Source: Edaphochlamys debaryana (lineage: Eukaryota; Chlorophyta; Chlorophyceae; Chlamydomonadales). Taken from it: DNA of 64,000 nucleotides. Below the pieces are notes generated by a model that saw nothing but the letters and a program-made list of their open reading frames with translations, was not told the DNA's origin and did no database searches. The translations under genes and the position numbers were made by a program. Shown piece after piece: positions 12,431 through 24,800 of this stretch; position 1 is the stretch's first letter; every line of letters starts with the position of its first letter. The stretch is from assembly GCA_016858145.1 (NCBI GenBank), contig JAEHOE010000049.1:372001-436000 (forward strand), given 5' to 3'.

Positions 12431-15400
12431 TCATCGCTGGCCAGGCGCCGCTGCGGTGGTGGGGCGTGAGGGCCCCGCACGGCTGGGTGGCGCAGGCAGG
12501 GGCGTGAGGGCGCCCGCCAGCGCCGCCGCCACTGAACCCTGCGGCGCCCGCCGTGACGGTGCCCCACGCAGGACCGACTCGAAGTTGCCGGCACTGCCTG
12601 GCGACCGCTCCACATCCGTATCCGCCGCCTGGGCAGCCCCAGCCCCGGCCCCAGCACCCGGGCCCGCTGCCGCGCCAGCAGCCGTGGACTGTTGGGCGAA
12701 GCGTGACTGTCGCACGGGCGACGGCCCGGCTCCGACCGACCGCCCCGCCGACCGCGGCCGTCCACCTCGCGACGGAGACGCGCCGTCGCCGTCCGCGTTG
12801 TCGCCCTCACCGCCCTCGCCCTCGGCCAGCTCCCGTGCCTCGGCCTCTGCCTCCGCCATGCCCCGCCTCCTCGCGCCCCAGCCGCGCCGCTTGTTCGCCA
12901 TCGTGCTGACCGTGCTGCCCGCGCGGCTCGCGACGGTGTCGCTGCCTGGCGACATCGGCCCTACCGATGTGACGCTGCCCTGAATCACGACGCCGCCGCG
13001 CGTCAGAGTCGTGTTGCGGTTGATTGCGGCCATGACGCCCGGGCTGATCGCGGGCGCGCCGCCTGTGGCCGCGAGCGCGCGTGCTGCGGCGGTGCCGACC
13101 GGGGCACCCTGCCGCATGGCGCGCAGCTCACGCTCGCGTCGCTCCGCGAGTTTCTCGGCGCGCATCTGGTCTTGGAGGATCTTCATGTCGGGCAGGTCCG
13201 AATCGAGGTCGGGCAGGGGAGCGAGCAGCTCGCGCGGGCGCTCGGGCTCGGCGATGGAGCCGTCCCGCATCGCCCGCTCGAGCGTCATCTGCAGTGCCAC
13301 CATGCGCGCGCGGCGGTCTGACAGCATGGCGGCTGACTGAGTGGCGGCTAGCAGGTCAGAGACCATGGCGGCCATGTCCTGAAGGCGGAGAGGAAGATTG
13401 GGGCGGCGTCAGCACAGATAACGTGAGTAATGGCGTAGTCAGATCTGCTGGCTCTGCACCTCTTCATCACCCGTTGTCCGCCCTGTGGCAGGGGCCGGAC
13501 CCCGGCCCCTAGCTCTTCCACGGACCTGCCCCCCAGTAGCCCCAGCTCTCACCTCGACCTCCCGTCCCGCTGCCAGGACCTGGGCCAGCATGGCCGCCAG
13601 GTGTGCCACCAGCGCCCGCACCGTGGCCGCCATGTGGGTCAGCAGCGCCGCACACAGCGCTGCCTCCTGGCCCTGCGCCGCCTCCGCCTGCAGCCTCGCG
13701 CGCTCTCGCTCCTGCTCCGCCTCCTCCTCCTTCTCGCGGCGCTGGTGCCGAGCCCTCGCCATCATGGCCCCTCCCAGCGCCTCCGCCACAGGGCCCGCGG
13801 AGGACCGCACGCCGCGCGAGCAGCCAAGGCTCCAGGAGCCCGAGCCCGAGCCGGGGCGGGGGCTGAGGGTCGGCCCGGGTCCGACGTCGACGCGCAGACG
13901 GCGGGCGGAGAGGGGCGGGCGGGGCGGGCGCTGGGCCCACAGCTCCTTGGACTCCGCCACTGGGCCCGCGCCGCTGCCTCCGCCGCTGGTGGTGTTGGAC
14001 TTGGGCACGCTCAGGTTGACCCCGCCTGAGCTGCTGAGGTTGGTGCGGGAAGTGCGAGGGACGGGCAGGCCCGCCGCGGCCGCGACTTCTGCCGGGGGGC
14101 CCTCGTCCGTTGGCGAGAGTGCGGGCAGGTTGGCGTCGGCCCGGGGCCCGTCGCTGCTGGCTGCGGCCTCGACGATGGGTGAGATGATGGTGGCCAGCTC
14201 CTCGTCGCCCGGGCGGTGCATGGTGGGCCAGGCGGGCAGGTGCCCTGGCATGTTCGCCTTGGACGTGGCATGGAGCCCTGCCAGGGAGATGCCGGGCCCC
14301 GCCGCCTCGTCAAAATTGAAGGGTGGCGGAGGAGGCGGCCCCGGTGGCAGCGTGAAGGAGTCTGTGTCCACCGTGGGCTGCACGGTCCCGGGGGCCCAGA
14401 TCGTGCCTGGTTGAGGGGCCGCCGTCTGAGGGGCGGCTGGCGGCCGGTCGGCCGACGTCCGGTCGACTGACAGCCGCTCTGATGACGATGGCTTGGAGGA
14501 CGGAAGGGGCGGTGCCAGCACAGAGGCCCCAACCAGGTCGTGGCTGCCGTGGCGGCTGCGCTCCCCGGTGGCGCCGCCACCTATGGAGCGGTACGTGGAC
14601 ACAGGCTCCGGCACGGGGGCCGTGAGTGTCTCGCCAGTCTGTGACGCAAACCGGGTCTGCCGCACCGCGGCCGGCACGGGTGGTGGCGGCAGCGGGGGCA
14701 GGTCGTTGTTTGTGCCGGTGATGGAGACTGACCGGAGGGCGTTGTCCTCAGCAGCAACGGACTTGATGGCCGGAATGGTGCCCGGCGCAGGCCCAGTTGG
14801 TGACGTAGGGAGCCCGCCTGGGGCGGTACTGTGCTGAGAGCCCCCGTGCGTGCTGGACTTGTTGCCCAGAGACTTGCGCGACGTCCCCATGTCGCCGCCA
14901 TTGAAGGTCACCTTGGTCGACCCAGCGGCGCCGCTGGCACCCACGTCGCCAGAGACCGTGCTGCCTTGGCTGCGGCCGGGCCCGCCGGTTCGGCCCCGGT
15001 GCGGCCGCTCCATGGGCACCGGAGCTGCCGCCGCCAGGTCCTTGGCGTTATTCTGGCCGAACCGGACCAGCAGGTTTGCCATCACGGCGTCGGAAAGCAG
15101 GTCCGCCTCCTGCGCGACCTCCTCGTCCTCATCTTTATTAGGCCCGGCCGTGGCACGCGTGATCGCATGCTGCAGCGCAGCTTTGCTGGGGCCGCCAAGC
15201 ATCGCAGCGCGGCTGGGTCCGCCTAAAAAGCCGCGGCTGGGGCCTCCCAGGCTCTGTCGGCGGCTCGACGCCTGTCCGCCACCCCCTGACTTGCTCTGGT
15301 TGCCAAGGACCACCCGGCTGCTCTTGCGCTGCCCTTCCGGGCCCTCGCCTCCATCCGCGGTGCCTCCTATTGTACCGCCGTGGCGAGAGCTGCTATGATG

Positions 15401-15829
15401 AGCGCCGCTGCCAGACCCCGTGACGGTGACAGAGTCGTCCGAGTCCTCACTGAACCGAGCTCCGGACTGGCTGTGCGGCACGAGCGCCGCGCGCGAGGCC
15501 GCGTGCAACGCTCGCGCGATCTCGTCACTGTCCATTGGCCGGTTCTTCGGGTCCAGCTTGAGCACCGCCGTGCGAGGCCGCTGCAGCTTTCCAGAGGCGT
15601 CCTTCACACCGCCAGAGCCGCTCACAGGAGTGTCCTGCGAAACGCGATGGTGCGCTTGCTGCGAGGCAGCCGAGATGGCCACGCCCCAGGCCTGCAGTGG
15701 CTCCGCTTGTGCTGCCCCGGCGCTGGGCGCGGTGCTGAGCGTCTTGCGGCTGACGGCTGCTCGCAGGTTGGCCACGGACTTTTGCAGGCGGGTGAGGATG
15801 GGCCCCGTCTCGATGTTGGACAACCATTG
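12431..15829 (-). other. Cytosolic tail of the giant polycystin, exons 60-61
   Basis: Exons 13553-15829 and 12431-13378 encode about 1,074 residues after S6. Visible features are QWLSNIETGPILTRLQKS just inside the membrane, then an acidic SEDSDDSV patch. A triple GGPSR repeat follows (GGPSRGFLGGPSRAAMLGG), then Ser/Pro-rich disorder. A strongly charged helix (QRREKEEEAEQERERARLQ) continues across the last junction into VSDLLAATQSAAMLSDRRAR, a probable coiled coil for subunit assembly or cytoplasmic anchoring. No EF hand was seen. The final 150 residues are Gly/Ala/Arg-rich, ending TTAAAPGQR. Confidence 0.75.
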
Positions 15830-18800
15830 CTGTGGGTTGGGGCAGGGAGAAGCTTGTGTCAAAAACAGCAGCAACATCACGTGTCGCCCGACCACAAGGT
15901 GCAGCTCATGCACTCCCACCTCCCAGCCCCCCGCACTCCGTGCCGCTACCGCTCCTGCACCGTTACCGTGACACGCACCTTGAGATTCCAAAATATGTGT
16001 TTGTTCTTAGGCGCCTGGTGGCGCAGGTGCTGCCACTGCCAGCGCGCGAGGTGGATCACGTCCTCCGGCACGCCGGGCTTGTGCGCCACCAGCCACTTGA
16101 GCTTGGAGAAGGGGTACACCAGGAAGGCCACGACGAAGTTCCACAGCACAAAGCCAAAGCTGAGGGCCAAGTGACAGGGTGAAGGGTGCAAGTTCAGGAA
16201 TGACGTGGACCAGCAAGGCAGACAGGCATGTGCCCACCATGATGTGCGGCAAGGCAAGGCAATGGGGCCTGCAGTTGGCAGATTCAACCCTTGCAGACGC
16301 CCTAGTCAGTTCCTCCGACAGCGTATCCCGACCGGCCCCACTCACAACAGATGGCCGAGCACGAACATCAGTCCAGCCAGGAACCACTCGAGGCCGGTCT
16401 TGGTCACGTCGTTGCTCAGCAGGCGCTGCCGAGGGGAGCGGCATCACGGACAACGCTATGTCAAGCAGGTTCAGCACAAGCGGGACCGACCAGGCCGTGC
16501 TCAAGCCCTCCACGGAAACGGCAAGATGAGACAGCGAGGAGCGCGGCTGCCCCGTGCAGCCATTCTCTTCCCCACTCGGAAACTGAGACTGGATCGCGGC
16601 TGCCCCGCGCGCCGTCCATCCCCTGATAACCAAGTCCAAGCGCTCACCTCGAAGAGCGCCGGGTCGGGCGGCAGCAGCACGTACTTGAGCATGGTGTACA
16701 CTGCGTTGCCAATGTCGCTGAGCTCCTTCTCGCCCTGCCCGAACACGATGCAGGCGGTGGCCGCGAACATGACGACGCACAGGATGACCACCACGGCGAA
16801 GTGCACCAGGTCGGGCATGGCGCGTGCCAGGGTGCCGGAGATGATGGACAGCCTGCGGATGGGGGTGTGATGGCGAGTGGGGGTGGGGCGGGGTGAGGCG
16901 GATGCAGGGAAAGAGAGCGGCAATGTGAATAGCCTGGGGCTGATGGGAATGAAGGGTAGGCCGGGTGCCGGGTGCGGCTGACAGCTTGTGCACCGTGGGC
17001 GACAAGGGTAGCAGTCGCAGCAACGGCCTCTTCCTGCCTCATCAGGCCTCGCCCTAGCTTGCTCGCTGCACAGCTCACCGGGGTTGGAAGCCGATGTAGT
17101 TGAGCCACCGCACCACCACCATGGCCAGGATGAGGCCCTGGGGGCAGGAGGGAGGGGCGCGGGGCGGCGGGCAAGGGTAGCGGCGTGAGTGCTGGTCGAG
17201 CCCTCGGCCTGCAGCACTGGCCGGCCCGGCACGCACCCAACAGCGAACGGAGGCCCCCCGACGTCCCCAACCACAGCAAGGACCCATCGCAACCAACCTC
17301 CTGGCGCCGCACTCACCTGCAGGAAGGTGTATGTGACCAGCGCGCTGTACATGCTGTTGACGCGGGCGAACATGGCGCCGGTGCCCTCGAGCGGCTGCCG
17401 GTCGGCCGGCAGGCGCCAGCGGTTGGGCTGCCCTGCCTCGGGCGAGGAGGCGATGACGGAGCCATTGGCGGCGGTGACGGTGACGGAGGCCGAGTCGGAG
17501 CGCTTGAGCAGGAAGTAGCGGGACTGCGGGGGCGGCGGGAGGAAAGGAGGGGGAAGGGAAGGGGGGCGTGAAGAGGACAGTCAAGGAAGGGAAGGTTGCG
17601 CCAAGGACTAAGGACTGAGAGGTTGCGCCAAGGACTAAGGCTGAAACGCGGTTCCAAGAGGTCCAGTTGACGCAACCTGGACACCGCCCGCACCTGTACG
17701 AACGTGTCTGCGTCGTACACGTCGTACCGCGACACGAAGTTGTCCTGACTGGAGAGGTTGACGGCGTAGGAGAAGAAGACGGCTGCGGGGATGGGGCGGC
17801 GAGGACAGGGGAAGGTTAGCGTTCATACAACGAAAGCTCTGCGTCCCCTGTCCCCTGTCAGCCCGGTGCATCGTCTTCAGCCCCTGCCCTCCCGCCAGCG
17901 CCCTCCTCCAACCCACCCCCCTCTGCCCCGCCCCTCCTCACCCAGCGCCGCCGCCATGAGCGCGCAGATGGTGGCCTCGTACAGCACCCACTTGGCGCTC
18001 ATGCGGGGCTTGTACTTACGAGGAGGGGCGTCGGGGCGCTCTGCGGGGTGGTTGGAGGGCGCACGGCACAGGTTACAGGGCCGGGTACCCCGGTACTTCG
18101 CAATTCACCGTGCCCCCATGCTTTGTGCCCCCGTGGAGCCGTCTGGGTTCGCGCCTCTCCCCCTCGTCACCTATCCTCCTATAACTGCCAGTTACAGTAC
18201 TGATTAACATGACACAGTCACTCTGTTAAGGTGCTCACCCTCGTACTCGTCGTCCGTGGAGGCGTCCGAGTCCGAGTCCACGGGGCCCGCGGGCCGGCGC
18301 TGGGGCCGGTCGCTGGCGGCCACCCGGTTGCTGGCCAGCACCCGCCAGCGCGACAGCCGGGAGCGGTTCTCCTTGCGCAGCCGCTGCATCTGCGCGCGTT
18401 GCAAAGGGGAGGGGAGGGTGCCGAGAGGGGCAGGATGCGGGGAGTCGGTGACCAGCATGTCCGCCGGGCGCGGCGCTGACCCGTTCCATGCTTGGCTCTC
18501 ACGATCGGGTACCGTAGAAGCCCTCACAAACGCCGCAGCCCTGGGCAGTGCCTCACGCAAGCCCCCTCACCCCCCCCCGTTCCGGCACCTGCAGCTGCGT
18601 GTACACGTCCCATGCGGTGAGCATCATGTACACGGCCACCAGCAGCACCAGGAAGAAGTCGGGCACGAACTGCCGGGCCTGGGGGTCGGATGGACGAGGG
18701 AGAGGTTGGGAGGAGGATGAGGGCGGGGAGGGGAGATAGAGGGGATAAGATGGGACAGTGGGTACCAGGAGGAAGTCGGGCACGAACTGCCGGGCCTGGG

Positions 18801-21800
18801 GGGTGGAAGGGGGGGAGGGGGAGGGAAGGCGGAGGGGAGAGGGGAGGGAGAGGTCAGGCAGGGGGAAAGGGGCAGGGAGCACCACGAAGAAGTCGGGCAC
18901 AAATTGCCGAGCCTTGAGGCTGGCTTGGGTGGGGTGTGGGGTGGGAAGCACAACGGGAGGTAGGGGCCAGGGGGACGAGGGACCGGGAGCGGGAGGACGG
19001 CTGCCACGCCCAGCTCTCCTCCGGGCCCCAGTGCTCACCTGCACCTGGTGCTGTGAGTCGCCGTAGATGATGGCCGGTAGGCCCAGCAGCCGGGTGCTGT
19101 GCCGGGAGAAAGGCAGGAGGGGTTTGAGAGAGGGGGGTGTGAGAGAGACGTGGTAGGTCGCAGGGGTTGAAGGAGGGGTGCCTGGCTAGAGCAAGGGTTG
19201 GGAGACATCAACGGGCGTGGTGCCGCAAGCAACTGACGTCCCCGCCAAGCGCACAGCGTGATTGGGGCCCCCACTCACGTGCCCACCACCACGCCGCTGT
19301 CCTGCCAGTCAAAGTCAACACGCCTGGGGGGGGGGTAAAAGGGTTGTGACAGAAGACAGGCGGGGCGTCAAACGGCGGGTGGCGCACCGGTGTGGAGGAC
19401 ACAGACATGGTGCTGGACACAGGGTTGATGGGCGGGCGAAGGTGGGGCGGCCAAGGGGCCTTGTTCTAGCTTCAATGCGGGCGATGACTGATGACCCATG
19501 GGACTCCGCTCACCAGTAGCCAAAGACCTGGGCGTCGGGGTTGTACGTCACCACCTGCGCCCGCAGCGACCTGGAGCAAGGAACGCACGCATGGACACAC
19601 TCAACCCCTAAGCCTCATCAGGGAACATCGGTACGATCACGAGCGCTGGCCATGCGAGTGCTGAGGGCCTTGGGCCGCGGACCCAAACAGCACCCGTCAC
19701 CCCAACCCCGTACCCCAGCCCCAACCCAGTTCCGAAGCCGTGCGGGTCCCGGCACGCACTTGGTGAGCGAGGCCGACAGGAAGCCTCCGTCCTTGACGTA
19801 CTGGATGGCCTCCGCGGCGCGCTTGGCGGAGAGGCGCGTGTCCATGAGCACGGGGTAGCCGTCCGGGAAGCCCTCGAGCGGCTGGTGGAAGAAGCCGAAG
19901 GGCACGTTGACGGGGTTCATCTCGGGGGAGCCCTGGGGGTGGGAGGCGGGAAGGGGCACAGAGGCAGGGGAGGGACGCGGAGGAGGCGTGAGACCGGGCT
20001 TGGGCTAGGTCAGCCGACACGACACGCAGTACCATGGCATGATCCGTAACCCGTGAACGCGGAGGTAGGCGGCGGGGCGCAAGAGTGCTCGCCGGTCAGC
20101 GCGCGCGCTTGTCAGCAATACGGTAGCCCTGTCGTACACGAGCGCTCTCCTCCCGCACCTGCGTCATGTTGTAGTACGAGGCTGGGTCCAGGGTTTCGTT
20201 GTAGAGTGGCGAGTGGCGGTTGTAGGCGGGGTCGGTGCCGATGCCTCCCAGGTCGCCCGACAGAGACAGGCGCAGATCGTTACTGGAGTCATCATCGCTG
20301 GGAGCGGGAGGGGTGGAGGGCAAGGGAGGCACAAGGGAGGGGCAGAGAAGGTAGGGGCATGTGAGCCGGTGGGGGCTGCGGGCAAGCCGGGCTGCCATAT
20401 GTGGGGGCTGCACGGGGCACGGGGTTCGATCCGCTGTTGCCAGCCCTTGGCCAACCACACATTCACCCCGCAGCAGTGCCGCCGTTGCGCCTGCCCTGGC
20501 CCCTCACCAGCCCACGACCAGCTTGTCAAAGTTGGTCGTACGGCAGATCTTGCCGCCGATGCCCAGGTTGGACTGGATCTCCTCATTGGTGCGGCGGACC
20601 TGCGCCGGCAAAGGCATTCAGGAGTGTGACGCAGAGCAGTCCACAAGTATACGTCCGACTTCATAGGATCGGAAGCTATCCCATTACTAGTCTCCTGACT
20701 GGAACTACCCCCAGGCCTGTCCTGATCCCTGCCCTTGCTTCCCCATGCCCTCGAGGCTTAGCTCAACGACCAGGTCATGCTCATGATCACGACCCAAAAC
20801 CCATTCCCCTGCCGTGCCCTTTGCCCCCAGTCACCCTCCCCTCCCTCACACGCCTGCCCCCCACACTCTTCCCCCTCCCGCCCTCCCCCTCCCCCTCCCC
20901 CCCTCACCTGGTGCAGCAGCAGCCCCACCAGCACCTTGTTGTTCAGGCCCACGCGCCGCTCGCGGTCGATGTTGCGCACCTCCCACAGCGAGTAGTCGTT
21001 GTCCACGCCACCACCCACGCTGTAGCCCTCGAACCGCGACGCGCTCGCGGCCGCGTCGCTGCCATCGCTGCTGCTGCCATCGCTGCTCGAAGAAGAAGAC
21101 GTTGACGTCTTGAGCATTCGCTCCACCGAGCGAGCCGAGGGCGAGGCGCCCGAGCCGAGGTCGGCGGCCTCATCGCTGTCGAGATAGGCCGTGGCGCGAT
21201 CATCAGCAAGATCGTGATAAGGCTCGGGCTGTTCGTGTTCGGAGATGTGCGATGGCGCGGGGCTGTAGCGGCGGTTCCACTTTGGCAGCAGGCGGTAGCG
21301 CTCTGCGGCATCGTGCGCATCTTCGTCTGCGCTGTCGGCGCCGGTAGGGCGGGACGAGGTGGCCCAGGCTTCCAGGCCCAGGGGCTTGAGCGCGAGCTGA
21401 ACCGCAAGCGATACCACGCGCTGGACGCCGCTCGGCAGGGCGCGGAGCCACGCCGGCCACATGCAGCCGGGCTGCTGCTGCAGCGCTCCCCTCCCGCCCT
21501 GGGCCGACTGCTCGCCGTCCCCACGTCTCAGCCGCTGCTGCTGCCGCTGCTGCCTCCGCTGCTGGTACAGCCCGAGCCCGGGGCCGGAACCCTCCATTCC
21601 GAGGCCGTGGAGCAGCAAGTGGCGTCTGCGGTGGTGGCTCCCGCCCTTGGCAGCCGCGGCCTTGGCCGCGGCCTCATCCGCGAGGATTGTCGCGGACGCA
21701 TTGTACCAAACGGAGTCGGTTGCGTGCTGCCAGCTGGCCTCAAAGTAAAACTTCATGAGGTCGGTCCGCTGCTCCACGCAGCTCTTGTAGGCGTCCCAGT

Positions 21801-24800
21801 CGGTCTCTGTGATGCTAAAGCCGCCGTCGGTGCTGGTCTGGTCCAGCGTCACGACGGCAACGCGGATGGCGTTGGCGGTCATGGACTGGGTGGAGCTGAC
21901 CGAGGCCTGGAGGGGGTCGAGGGGGTGGAGGGGGGATTAGATAGGATAGGGTACAGGGTACAGGGTGGAGGGGCGCAGGATGGGGTAGGACAGGCGCTGG
22001 TACACGGCCAGAGGCTGGGTAGGACGGAGGCAGCTGTCTCAACCCTGCGCGTGTCAGCACCAAGCTCTCTACCTGGTCAACCAGCACACGTACCGCCGTC
22101 CCTCATCCATCTACCCACACGGCTGAGGCCCAGCTCCACCCCGCCAGGTCGGGCAGGGATGGACAGGGTAGGTCCCAGTATCATGTCCAGTACCGCAACC
22201 CACAACCCCGCCCGCACCTGCAGCAGCGTCACCGCCAGCGCCAGCGCCTGCTGGTTGGCGGCCTGCTGCGCCAGGGTGGCCTCCACCAGCGCCAGCGCCT
22301 CCTGGGCCGCGGCGGTGAGGTTGGCAAAGGCGGAGCCGGTGTAGACCGACAGGGACTTGAGCGCAGCCACGTAGGCCTGGGGGCGGTGGTGGGGCAGGTT
22401 GGGGGAGGAGAGAGGCGGTGGTGGTCAGGTGAAGCGGTGGGTATCAAGACGCTGATTTGCCAATCCGGGCGGAGCACGCCAGTCCCTGACTAGCTCTGTA
22501 GGAAAGCCCAGCCCTTTCCACCGGCGGCGGTCCTTTGATGCGCACACGCCTGTAGCCCGCGGCTTATAGGGCAGCCGTCAAAAGTTGCTCATTTGGCCTG
22601 AGAACCCAAACCTGCAGGCGCAGTAGCGCATGCGCCCAGCCCCTTTTCAACTGCCCACTCTGTGTGCCCTGCAGCCCCACCTCGTCCTTGGCGGTGAACT
22701 TGTCGTCCAGCGACCCCGCGATGGCAATCATGCTGGCCTGCTGCTGCGCCATGGTCTGCGTGAGGCGGTCCAGGTCGCCGACCACGCCCACCAGCACGCC
22801 CAGGGCCACGGCCGCGGGGTCGGCTGAGGCGGTGGAGCAGGAGCTCGTCACACCACCGCCCGGGGCCACGCCCGGGGCGCTGGCGTTGGGCGCGGCGATG
22901 GTGGAGGAGCCGCAGCCGCTTGCGTCGGCGAGTACGCGGCGGACCACGTGACGCAGCTGGGCGGTGCTGGAAGAAGAGGAGGTGGTGGTGGTGGAGGTGG
23001 AGTCGGGGAGGGGGGATAGGAAGCGGCGGGAGCTGGCGAGGGAGGCCTGGCTGCGCAGGAGCTCGAGGGCGAGGGCAAGCTGGTCGGCGGCGCTGGCCAG
23101 CACGCCTCGCACGCCTGCCCCGGCGGGGCCAGGGTCTGCGTCCGTTGCAGCGGTCTCCAGCGCCCGCCTGCGCTGTGCTGGTGACGCCACGGAGCGAGAG
23201 GTGGGAGCGGCGGGTGCTGCTGTTGGGCGCTCGGGCAGGCCCAGCAGGCCCCTGGCGATGGCGTCATGGAGGACCGCCCGGGAGCCCTGGGGCGCAGGGA
23301 CTCGCTCCTCGGGCTGCTGCCTGGACGCCCCAGCCGCAGCGCCGTGCACCCTCTCTCGTGCCTGAGGTCCAACGCCTGGCGCAGCCTCCACTGAGGCTCC
23401 GGTCAACAAAGGCTCCTCGTCCTCTGGCTCGTCGCTGATGATGACGTAAGCGTCCTGCTCCTCTCCCACCGGCATGAGCTGCCGGCGCCTGCCGGCACCA
23501 CCCACCACCCCTCCTCCGGCTGCGTTCAGAGCCGCGCCACCCCGGAAGAGCTGCAGCTGGGGCCCGGGCAGGCTGGCGGCCGGAACCATACCTGCGCCGC
23601 CAAGCAGCAGGCGCCGGGTGTTGCTTGAGTCCCCGCTGTCCGAGTCGTCCCCGGTGGAGGCGTTGGGGACAAGGCCAGACACGTTGACGGGCGTGGCAGA
23701 GCCGGTGGTGATGTTGAGGACCATCTGTCGGGAGAGGGCCCCGTTTCCAGGGGCAGGGTGATTTGGGGGTCAGTGAGGGGCAGGCGCATGCCTGTGTGAT
23801 GCCTAAGGAGGTGGTGTTGGGGCGCGAAGCGAGCGCGGGAACAAGGCGCTTGGGAAAGGATAAAAAGGCTGGTGGCACATGGAACGCATGCCAGGACTCA
23901 CCCGCACCACGTAGTGCGCTGGCACCTCCTCCTGCGTCTGGTTGACCAGCAGCGCGGCCGGCTGGGAAGCAAACGTGAGGGCGCGGACGCTGTCCATGTC
24001 GATGCCATAGGACTGCGGAGGGCGGGCGGGTGAACAACGCCGACCATCAAAGATGCCCCAGTCTTCTCCAGAGGTCAATACCAGAGAGTGCCCCACGAGG
24101 GTGCCCTGAGACTCTATCATCAGCGCAAGTACGTTGGTAAGCCCTTTTGGCCCGTCTAGCCAAGGGCCTCTGCCCATGCTTGACCACCCAGCAGCCCGAT
24201 ACGACCCGCCCCACGCCTCCCGCACCTCGAGGACCGGCTCCAGCGCGGCGTCCCGGGCTGTGAAGTTGGTGAAGATCTGGGCCGCGAAGGCGCTGGCCGC
24301 GGGCTCGCTGGTGGAGCCCTCGGCGGTGCCGTTGGGGAAGAGCCGCACCTCCAGCAGCGAGGTGGTCAGCTGCGGAGGGAGGAGGACGGAGGTCGGTAAG
24401 GAGGCTCACTGAAGACGGACCGCACCCGAATCCCCGCCACCTCTAAAGCACCCTGTCTAGCACCCCCTCTCGTCCTGAGCCCGTAGTCCCGTCAGCACCG
24501 CCCACCTGCTCCACAGCCACGTCCAGGGCGAGGGTGGTGGTGAGGGCGCCCTGCGACCCCGCCACGGTGTAGCTGACGCGGTAGGTGCCGGGCAGGCAGG
24601 AGCCCAGCGTCAGGCCCGCCACGGAGCAGCCCATACACGTGGCGTTGGCGGGGCACAGGGCCGCCACGGAGGTCGAGATGGCCGGGGTCACGTCGCCGTC
24701 CTGCAGAAGAGCGGGAGGGAGCGGCCGGGGGCGGGTTGCGTGCCTCAGTATCAGAGACGTGGGGCAGGTAGCAAGAGCCGAAGCTTGCAGGATGGGGAAG

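Noticed and set aside
21370..21440. S1 membrane helix around VQRVVSLAVQLALKPLG
   Set aside because: Arg, Gln and Lys within the segment keep its estimated mean hydropathy near 1.2, below a typical membrane helix; kept only as a possible degenerate remnant.
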